Assembly (NCBI GenBank): GCA_041627475.1
Contig: JBFKQZ010000185.1
Span: 1-6,445 of the forward strand
Direction: 5' to 3'
Origin: JBFGFG01 sp041627475
GTDB taxonomy: Bacteria > Actinomycetota > Nitriliruptoria > Nitriliruptorales > Nitriliruptoraceae
Length of the DNA: 6,445 nucleotides
Shown here: positions 1 through 4,365 of the stretch, piece by piece
How positions within the stretch are numbered: position 1 is the first letter of the stretch
How the letters are laid out: each line of letters opens with the position of its first letter
Program-made: the position numbers and the translations under genes
Notes under the pieces: model-generated
Databases searched by the model: none
Told to the model about the DNA's origin: nothing
What the model saw: only the letters and a program-made list of their open reading frames with translations

Positions 1-27
1 CCGCCGGAAGTGGTCCCGGCCCGCTGA
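1..27 (+). CDS. Possible C-terminal tail of a rightward gene (partial)
   Basis: Frame 1 reads eight sense codons (PPEVVPAR) and then a TGA at 25-27. The next base begins a strong GC hairpin (28-45), which is where a terminator would sit after a rightward gene. The stretch is far too short to identify, and an in-frame stop within 27 bases is not evidence of coding by itself. The only support is the stop-to-hairpin spacing and the convergent arrangement with the small leftward gene that ends at 59. Confidence 0.22.
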   Translation, partial: PPEVVPAR

Positions 28-45
28 CCCCCACCGTGGTGGGGG
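28..45. terminator. GC-rich hairpin terminator, probably bidirectional
   Basis: CCCCCACC at 28-35 pairs perfectly with GGTGGGGG at 38-45. This gives an 8-bp stem with a 2-nt loop, or more realistically a 7-bp stem with a 4-nt loop. It lies 13 bases beyond the stop of the small leftward gene (59) and directly after a possible rightward stop (27). Neither side has a T tract. Many high-GC actinobacterial terminators lack one, but the termination role is inferred. Confidence 0.6.
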
Positions 46-58
46 CATCGGTGCTGCG

Positions 59-220
59 TCAGACGCCGTCCTGGATGTCGAGACTGACCGACGTGGCCTC
101 CTCACCGCGGCGGCGGCGCGTCTGGGACCACAGGTTCAGCAGGGCCAGTCCGACGAGCAACCCGACGACGACACCGATCGCGAGCGCCGTCTGCCAGACC
201 GGGACCACCGCACGCTCCAT
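59..220 (-). CDS. Small single-span membrane protein, 53 aa, unknown function
   Basis: This short leftward gene encodes 53 residues. Residues about 8-31 form one hydrophobic Val/Leu/Gly/Ala-rich helix bounded by Trp9 and Trp31. The helix is followed by four arginines (35-38) and a short acidic, Ser-rich tail. The positive-inside rule predicts N-terminus out and C-terminus in the cytoplasm. The ATG at 220 is chosen because GAGG (229-226) lies 5 bases upstream and a -10-like TACGTT lies just above that. An in-frame GTG at 277 would add 19 residues but has no ribosome site. The gene follows moaA by 83 bases on the same strand and ends just before a hairpin terminator. I do not recognise a family. 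It could be a small accessory or structural membrane peptide, and nothing links it to cofactor synthesis apart from position. Confidence 0.68.
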   Translation of the reverse strand: MERAVVPVWQTALAIGVVVGLLVGLALLNLWSQTRRRRGEEATSVSLDIQDGV

Positions 221-225
221 CGTCG

Positions 226-229
226 CCTC
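226..229 (-). promoter_or_regulatory. Ribosome binding site deciding the start of the small membrane protein
   Basis: GAGG on the minus strand, 5 bases before the ATG at 220. It favours the 53-residue start over the upstream GTG at 277. Confidence 0.55.
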
Positions 230-235
230 GCAGCG

Positions 236-241
236 AACGTA
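236..241 (-). promoter_or_regulatory. -10-like element TACGTT for the small membrane protein gene
   Basis: TACGTT on the minus strand fits the actinobacterial TAnnnT pattern. It lies 15 bases before the ATG at 220 and predicts a start of transcription near 229-230, so the leader would be about 10 bases and just include the GAGG. No convincing -35 is seen at 16-18 bp spacing. Confidence 0.4.
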
Positions 242-303
242 GATCCGGGCTGGGACGTCGACTCGAGGTGACAACACGAAGCAAGCGCGACCCTCGGTAC
301 GCG

Positions 304-1317
304 TCAGCCGCCGATGTAGGACATCTCGACGCGGTCACCGTCGCCCTCGTCGCGTTGCCGCGCACGGTCCAGGGAGTAGCGATCGTCCCGCACGCCCCAG
401 AGCTCGGCGAGCCTCGCCTCGAGCTCGTCGACCGTCCCGCCGCCGCGGATCAGGGGGCGCAGGTCGGTACCTCGCGACGCGAAGAGGCAGGTGTACAGCT
501 CACCCACCGCGCTGACGCGCGCCCGGACACAGGTCCGGCAGAACGCGCGGGTCACGCTGGCGATGACCCCGACCTCACCGGCCCCGTCGCTGTAGCGGTA
601 GCGCTCCGCGACGCCCGGCGGCCCGTCCACGGGCTCCACCGGCCAGTGCCCGGCGATCGTCGCCAGCACCTCGTCGGCGCTGACGACCGCGTCGGGGTCC
701 CAGCCGTTCGTCGTGCCGACGTCCATGAACTCGATGAACCGCACCGTGCGACCGGTCTCACGACCGAGGCGGGCCAGGTCGACGATCGCGTGCTCGTTGA
801 CGCCGCGACGGACCACGGCGTTCACCTTGACGGCGGGGAAGCCCTCGGCCTCCGCAGCGTCCATGCCGGTGAGCACCTGGTCGACCCGGTACGGCGCGTC
901 GGTGACCGCAGCGAAGGTCGGGTCGTCGAGCGCGTCGAGCGAGACCGTGACCCGGGTCAGGCCGGCGGCGCGCAGGGCCGCAGCCTGAGTCGGGAGCAGC
1001 ACGCCGTTGGTCGTCAGAGCGAGGTCCTCGATCCCGTCGACGTCGGCGAGCATCGTCACCAGCTCGGGCAGCCCGCGACGCAACAGCGGCTCGCCACCGG
1101 TCAGGCGCACCTTGGTGACCCCGAGCCGGGCAGCCGCCGTCACGACCCGCGTCAACTCCTCGAACGACAGCAGTTCACTGCGCTCGAGGAACGCATGGTC
1201 CGAACCGAAGGCCTCGCGCGGCATGCAGTAGCGACACCGCATGTTGCAGCGGTCGGTGACCGACAGCCGCAGGTCGCGCAGCTCCCGGCCGAACGCGTCG
1301 GTGGGCAGGTTCGTCAC
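304..1317 (-). CDS. moaA: GTP 3',8-cyclase MoaA (molybdenum cofactor synthesis)
   Basis: MoaA is a cytosolic radical-SAM enzyme. It converts GTP to 3',8-cyclo-7,8-dihydro-GTP, which MoaC turns into cyclic pyranopterin monophosphate, the first committed step of molybdopterin synthesis. With the GTG at 1317 the protein has 337 residues, a normal length. Near the N-terminus the radical-SAM cluster motif CNMRCRYC gives Cys24, Cys28 and Cys31 (CX3CX2C). LTGGEP follows near residue 73 as the SAM-contacting strand. The C-terminal GTP-binding 4Fe-4S site is FCRTCVR plus YTCLF, with Cys260, Cys263 and Cys277 (CX2CX13C). The protein ends in the conserved Gly-Gly required for activity. The start is chosen because a -10-like TACGCT ends 7 bases upstream, as in leaderless actinobacterial transcripts. 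A GTG at 1344 would add nine residues but lies upstream of that element. The gene is divergent from the MogA-XdhC fusion gene. Confidence 0.97.
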   Translation of the reverse strand: MTNLPTDAFGRELRDLRLSVTDRCNMRCRYCMPREAFGSDHAFLERSELLSFEELTRVVTAAARLGVTKVRLTGGEPLLRRGLPELVTMLADVDGIEDLALTTNGVLLPTQAAALRAAGLTRVTVSLDALDDPTFAAVTDAPYRVDQVLTGMDAAEAEGFPAVKVNAVVRRGVNEHAIVDLARLGRETGRTVRFIEFMDVGTTNGWDPDAVVSADEVLATIAGHWPVEPVDGPPGVAERYRYSDGAGEVGVIASVTRAFCRTCVRARVSAVGELYTCLFASRGTDLRPLIRGGGTVDELEARLAELWGVRDDRYSLDRARQRDEGDGDRVEMSYIGG

Positions 1318-1324
1318 GTCCGGC

Positions 1325-1330
1325 AGCGTA
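1325..1330 (-). promoter_or_regulatory. -10-like element TACGCT for moaA (leaderless start)
   Basis: TACGCT on the minus strand is followed by 7 bases and then the GTG at 1317. The -10 to start-codon spacing places transcription initiation on or beside the start codon, matching a leaderless message. This agrees with the absence of a Shine-Dalgarno before that GTG. Confidence 0.5.
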
Positions 1331-1345
1331 CGTCCGGGCCGCACC

Positions 1346-1351
1346 TACGCT
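1346..1351 (+). promoter_or_regulatory. -10-like element TACGCT for the mogA-xdhC fusion gene
   Basis: TACGCT lies 25 bases before the ATG at 1377 and predicts initiation near 1358 with a leader of about 18 bases. That leader contains GGAG at 1368-1371, 5 bases before the ATG. It is the mirror copy of the moaA element. Confidence 0.5.
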
Positions 1352-1376
1352 CGCCCCAACGCGAGCCGGAGCGACG

Positions 1377-2474
1377 ATGACGAGCGACGAGCGGCGCGAC
1401 GCCGTGGTCCTGACCGTGTCCGACAGCGCCCACCAGGGCGCCCGCGAGGACACCGCGGGCGACGCCGTGGCCGGTGTGCTGGCCCGGGCTGGCTGGACGG
1501 TGACGATCCGCCGCACCGTGCCTGACGAGCACGATCGCATCGCCGGCGCGCTCCGCGACGCGGCCGACGACGGTGTGGCCCTCGTCGTCACGACCGGCGG
1601 GACGGGGCTCTCGCCCCGCGACGTCACGCCCGAGGCGACCCGCTCGGTCGCGGACCGTCCGGTCCCCGGCCTCGCCGAACGGATGCGCGCGACCGGCCGC
1701 GCCATCACACCGATGGCCGATCTCTCCCGTGCCGAGACGGTCGTGGTCGGCTCGACCCTGGTCGTCAACACGCCGGGCAGCCGGAAGGGCGCGGTCGAGA
1801 GCCTCGAGGCGGTCATCGACCTGCTCCCCCACGCAGCACAGCTGCTGCGGGGCGCCACCCAGCAGCACCCACCGGGCCACGGCAGCGAGGGCGTCGCGAA
1901 CGTCCCCGCGGAGGTGGAGGGCATCGACGCCAACGCCGCGACCCACCCCCACGCGCACGACCACGGCCACGACCCCGAGGACCCGTGCCACCTCGCCCAC
2001 AGCGAGGGCGTCCCCGAGGAGCGGCGACCCGGCACCCTCGTCTGCGTCTACGCCTCGCCGCTGTCCGCGCTGCTGCTGTCCTGGGGCCGCGACCTCGGCT
2101 ACCGCCGCCTCGTCCTGGTCGAGCCGAGCGACCGCAGCCATCACGCGGTCCGGCACGCCGACGAGATCGTCCCGAGCGTCGACGCGGCACGCATCGACGA
2201 CGACAGCGACGTCGTGGTCACCGACCACGACCGCGAGGGCATCGTCGACCTCACCGAGCAGATGCTGCAGAGCGACGCGCGATGGCTCGGGATGATGGGC
2301 TCCCGCCGCCACCTCGGCCCCCACGTGGAGGGGCTGCGCGAGCGCGGCTGGACGGACGACGACATCGCCCGGATCGAGCGCCCCGTCGGACTCGACATCG
2401 GCTCGCGCACCCCACCGGAGATCGCGCTGGCGGTCCTGGCAGGACTCGTCCGTGACCGACACGGCGCGGACTGA
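1377..2474 (+). CDS. Fusion of MogA/MoaB-type molybdopterin adenylyltransferase and XdhC C-terminal domain
   Basis: A 365-residue protein with two domains. Residues about 8-160 are MogA/MoaB-like. TVSDS (13-17), TTGGTG with LSPRDVTPE (72-86, Asp82 being the usual catalytic acid) and NTPGSRKGAVESL (131-143) match the domain that adenylylates molybdopterin before molybdate insertion. Residues about 219-363 match the Rossmann-like C-terminal half of XdhC/CoxI, which binds molybdenum cofactor for sulfuration and delivery to xanthine dehydrogenase-type enzymes. The signs are LVCVYASP at the first strand, VVVTDHD (279-285), GMMGSRR (305-311) and PVGLDIGSRTPPEIA (336-350). The XdhC N-terminal domain is missing. 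Residues 164-208 between the domains are a disordered-looking linker with nine His, several Asp and one Cys. GGAG at 1368-1371 supports the ATG. The gene is divergent from moaA and ends 4 bases from the convergent receiver gene. Each domain call is firm; the joint function is inferred. Confidence 0.92.
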   Translation: MTSDERRDAVVLTVSDSAHQGAREDTAGDAVAGVLARAGWTVTIRRTVPDEHDRIAGALRDAADDGVALVVTTGGTGLSPRDVTPEATRSVADRPVPGLAERMRATGRAITPMADLSRAETVVVGSTLVVNTPGSRKGAVESLEAVIDLLPHAAQLLRGATQQHPPGHGSEGVANVPAEVEGIDANAATHPHAHDHGHDPEDPCHLAHSEGVPEERRPGTLVCVYASPLSALLLSWGRDLGYRRLVLVEPSDRSHHAVRHADEIVPSVDAARIDDDSDVVVTDHDREGIVDLTEQMLQSDARWLGMMGSRRHLGPHVEGLRERGWTDDDIARIERPVGLDIGSRTPPEIALAVLAGLVRDRHGAD

Positions 2475-2478
2475 CGAC

Positions 2479-2856
2479 CTAGGCGGCGTGCTCGGCGAGC
2501 AGCCCAGCGAGGATCTCGGGCAGGTCCGTGAGCCGGTCCTTGCCCACGCACATGGTGACCCCGGCCTCCGCAGCGGCGGCCTCGGTCTCCCGGTCCAGGA
2601 ACGCGCTGAAGAGCACGACCATGACCTCGGGTCGCCGGTCGCGCAGCACGGCGGCAAGCTCGACGCCGCTCATGCCGGGCATCCGGTTGTCGAGCACCAC
2701 GACGTCGGGGACCGGTGGTCGGAGCGACTCGACGGTCGCCAGGCCGTCGTCGCCGTCGACGGCCTCGGCCACGACGTCGAAACCGTGGCGGCGCAGGGCG
2801 ATCCCGAGCAGGAGCCGGAGGTCCGTCTCGTCGTCGACCACCACGACAGTCGCCAT
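2479..2856 (-). CDS. Single-domain response regulator (receiver only), last gene of the H-NOX operon
   Basis: A 125-residue stand-alone CheY-like receiver that should accept phosphate from the kinase encoded just upstream. The acidic pair Asp8-Asp9 (VVVVDDE), the phospho-acceptor Asp56 (VVVLDNRMPG), Ser84 (LFSAF) and Lys106 (VGKD) form a complete phosphorylation site. The Pro that usually follows the conserved Lys is replaced by Asp. The protein ends about 20 residues after that Lys, so there is no DNA-binding or enzymatic output domain. Output must come through a protein partner or a further phosphorelay step. The ATG at 2856 shares one base with the kinase stop (TGATG) and has GAGGAG 5 bases upstream. 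A TTG at 2859 is in frame but less likely. The downstream partner is not in the window. Confidence 0.93.
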   Translation of the reverse strand: MATVVVVDDETDLRLLLGIALRRHGFDVVAEAVDGDDGLATVESLRPPVPDVVVLDNRMPGMSGVELAAVLRDRRPEVMVVLFSAFLDRETEAAAAEAGVTMCVGKDRLTDLPEILAGLLAEHAA

Positions 2857-3710
2857 CAACGCTCCTCGCCCTCGGACGAGTCTGACCCGTCCGCCCCCGT
2901 CTCGGCCACGCCATTGACCGACACGGCGTCAGGCGGTGTCGCCGGGAGACGGACCATGACTGCGGTCCCACCCCCGGGCCCGTCCTCCAACTTGACCTCG
3001 CCCCCGTGGAGGTCCACCAGCCGACGCACCAGGGACAGCCCCACCCCGAGCCCGCTGGTCCGGACGACGTGGTCGCCTGCGCCCCGGTAGAACGGTTCGA
3101 ACACCCGCGACCGCTCGTCGAGCGCGATCCCCGGCCCGGCATCACGGACCTGCAGCACGACGTCCCGCCCGTCGCTGTGCGCCGTGACGTGCACCGGGTC
3201 GGTGACGGGGCTGTACCGCAGCGCGTTCTTCAGCAGCTCGACCAGTACGCGCCGGAGCGACCCGCGGTGCGCGACGACCGCGACGCAGTCGAGGCGCGCG
3301 GCCAGACGGTCACCCCCGTCGAGACGCGCCCGCACCTCGTCGAGCAGCGCGGCGAGGTCGACCTCCTCGACCCGGTCGGCCATCGCGCCGATCTCGAGCT
3401 GCGCGAGCGCGAGGACGTCCTCGACCATCACCGCGAGCCGCTCGCCCGCGTCGGCGACCCGTGCGACGATCCCTCGTCGGTCAGCGTCGCTCAGCTCGTC
3501 CCACGCGCCGTGCAGGTAGTCGGCGAAGCCGGCGATGATCGTGGCCGGCGTCCGCAGCTCGTGGTTGACCGTGCCGAGGAGCGCACGCTTCAGCTCGTTG
3601 GCCTCGTAGAGCCGCCGCAGCGCGTCCTCGGCGATGCGCTCCGACTCCCGCTGCGCGGCCCGGGCTCGTTGGAGCCGTCGTTCGAGCCGTCGCAGCTGCT
3701 CGTCGCTCAT
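2856..3710 (-). CDS. Soluble sensor histidine kinase (HisKA + HATPase_c), partner of H-NOX
   Basis: A 284-residue cytoplasmic histidine kinase. Residues 1-45 form a charged helix, probably a coiled-coil signalling helix, with no membrane span and no PAS, GAF or other input domain. The phospho-acceptor His50 lies in VNHELRTPATIIAGF. The ATP-binding domain has an N box with Glu158 and Asn162 (ELLKNALRYSP), a D box (VRDAGPGI, Asp190), an F box (VFEPFYRG, 203-210) and a G2 box (GLGVGLSLV, 220-228). The C-terminal 20 or so residues are a Ser/Asp/Glu-rich tail that overlaps the next gene's ribosome site. The start overlaps the H-NOX stop by four bases (ATGA), so translation is coupled. With no sensor of its own, the kinase is most simply read as regulated by the H-NOX protein, as with HnoK in Shewanella and Vibrio. 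That role is inferred from context; the kinase identity is certain. Confidence 0.95.
   Translation of the reverse strand: MSDEQLRRLERRLQRARAAQRESERIAEDALRRLYEANELKRALLGTVNHELRTPATIIAGFADYLHGAWDELSDADRRGIVARVADAGERLAVMVEDVLALAQLEIGAMADRVEEVDLAALLDEVRARLDGGDRLAARLDCVAVVAHRGSLRRVLVELLKNALRYSPVTDPVHVTAHSDGRDVVLQVRDAGPGIALDERSRVFEPFYRGAGDHVVRTSGLGVGLSLVRRLVDLHGGEVKLEDGPGGGTAVMVRLPATPPDAVSVNGVAETGADGSDSSEGEER
2862..2867 (-). promoter_or_regulatory. Shine-Dalgarno GAGGAG for the receiver gene, inside the kinase 3' end
   Basis: GAGGAG on the minus strand, 5 bases before the ATG at 2856, also encodes the Glu-Glu near the kinase C-terminus. It favours the ATG over the TTG one codon upstream and supports coupled translation. 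Confidence 0.6.
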
Positions 3711-4243
3711 CCCGGGGCCACCGCGATCACGCAGAGCTCGTCACCGTCGTGCACGCAGGAGCGGTGGCCGACCGCCGCGTCCTCCGCGAAGTGCCGCGCA
3801 GCGCCCCGGGCGAACCCGACGGCGAGGTCACACATCGAGCGCGACGACCGGTACGTCATCGTCAGCGTCCCGTCGTCCTCGGTCGCCATGTCGAACCAGG
3901 GCACCTCAGCACCCGGGTAGAGCTTGCGGACCTCGGGATGGATCACGTCGTTCAACGACGCCAGGAACGGGCGCAGCGCTCCGGTTCGCTCGAAGAAGGC
4001 CGGGTACGCCTCGACGAGGTACGGGATCGCCCGACGGCCGAACCACTCCAGTGCCTCGCGTGGCGTGACCCCGCGTCGGTCGGCCACCGCACCGACGAGC
4101 GCGGCCACCTCCTCGTCGGGGTACTGCCCGACCGAGGCGTAGACGCCGTCCGAACCGACCGCGTCGAGCAGGTCGTCCCACGTGTCCTCGTCGTGCTCCT
4201 CGACGACGGCACGTTCGAGCAGGTTGAAGATGATGCCCTTCAT
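3707..4243 (-). CDS. H-NOX heme-nitric oxide binding sensor protein
   Basis: A 178-residue stand-alone H-NOX (HNOB) domain, the normal length. It begins MKGIIFNLLE, typical of the family. The heme-ligating proximal His102 lies in VIHPEVRKLYPGA, Pro115 follows, and the heme-propionate motif Y131-R-S133-S-R135 is intact. All fall at the same residue numbers as in the Thermoanaerobacter tengcongensis protein. Residue 140, the distal Tyr that stabilises O2 in that protein, is Leu here, predicting binding of NO and CO but not O2. Cys138, His160, Cys163 and Cys171 match, with an offset of one, the zinc/thiol site I recall from Shewanella and Vibrio H-NOX. The ATG at 4243 is set by GGAGG (4256-4252); the in-frame extension further upstream is Arg/Pro-rich and non-conserved. 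The stop overlaps the kinase start (ATGA), making this the first gene of a sensor-kinase-receiver operon. Family is certain; ligand choice is predicted. Confidence 0.96.
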   Translation of the reverse strand: MKGIIFNLLERAVVEEHDEDTWDDLLDAVGSDGVYASVGQYPDEEVAALVGAVADRRGVTPREALEWFGRRAIPYLVEAYPAFFERTGALRPFLASLNDVIHPEVRKLYPGAEVPWFDMATEDDGTLTMTYRSSRSMCDLAVGFARGAARHFAEDAAVGHRSCVHDGDELCVIAVAPG

Positions 4244-4251
4244 CGTCCCAG

Positions 4252-4256
4252 CCTCC
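4252..4256 (-). promoter_or_regulatory. Shine-Dalgarno GGAGG deciding the H-NOX start
   Basis: GGAGG on the minus strand, 8 bases before the ATG at 4243. It fixes the start at the conserved MKGI N-terminus and rules against a longer open frame that continues upstream into the divergent gene. Confidence 0.7.
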
Positions 4257-4268
4257 CCCCATCGAGCG

Positions 4269-4274
4269 ACCCTA
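4269..4274 (-). promoter_or_regulatory. -10-like element TAGGGT for the H-NOX operon
   Basis: TAGGGT on the minus strand lies 25 bases before the H-NOX ATG. It predicts initiation near 4262 with a leader of about 19 bases holding the Shine-Dalgarno. No good -35 is seen. Confidence 0.4.
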
Positions 4275-4279
4275 CACCC

Positions 4280-4324
4280 GTTCGGCGGGGCGGGGGCCCA
4301 TCCGGTGGTGCGGGCCGTCCGAAC
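4280..4324. repeat. Spaced inverted repeat GTTCGG / CCGAAC in the H-NOX / NuoF-like divergent spacer
   Basis: GTTCGG at 4280-4285 and CCGAAC at 4319-4324 are exact reverse complements, 33 bases apart, between the two divergent -10-like elements. Six-base arms can occur by chance in such GC-rich DNA. It is only a candidate binding site for a shared regulator. Confidence 0.2.
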
Positions 4325-4348
4325 ATCCCACACAGGAAGAATCTTTCG

Positions 4349-4354
4349 TACGTT
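4349..4354 (+). promoter_or_regulatory. -10-like element TACGTT for the NuoF-like gene
   Basis: TACGTT lies 11 bases before the ATG at 4366, within an unusually A/T-rich patch (about 4334-4350) of this GC-rich spacer. It predicts initiation around 4361, leaving a leader of about 5 bases, or about 20 bases if the ATG at 4381 is used. No Shine-Dalgarno precedes 4366, consistent with near-leaderless translation. Confidence 0.45.
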
Positions 4355-4365
4355 GGTGCCAGCCG

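Larger units (their letters stand above)
1325..1351. repeat. 27-bp imperfect palindrome in the divergent moaA / mogA-xdhC promoter
   Basis: The left arm AGCGTACGTCCGG (1325-1337) and the right arm CCGCACCTACGCT (1339-1351) are reverse complements at 11 of 13 positions around a single central base (1338). The outer six bases of each arm are the -10-like hexamers of the two divergent genes. The symmetry may be a repressor or activator operator, or it may simply come from two promoters of one class placed back to back. No Moco riboswitch is apparent; the spacer is too short for one. Confidence 0.55.

Noticed and set aside
1318..1376. A molybdenum cofactor riboswitch upstream of moaA or the fusion gene
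   Set aside because: The spacer is only 59 bp, moaA looks leaderless and the other leader is about 18 bases, which is far too short for the known Moco RNA fold.
268..1380. Long rightward open frame of 370 codons opposite moaA
   Set aside because: It is an antisense shadow. Its product is Arg/His/Asp-rich with no domain motif, while the opposite strand encodes an intact MoaA with all cluster cysteines.
1314..2657. Leftward 447-codon open frame opposite the MogA-XdhC fusion gene
   Set aside because: High GC leaves few stops on the opposite strand. The translation is low-complexity and overlaps two genes with clear conserved motifs.
3707..4243. Reading the H-NOX as an oxygen sensor
   Set aside because: Position 140, where O2-binding members carry Tyr, is Leu, so the sequence argues for an O2-excluding NO/CO sensor.
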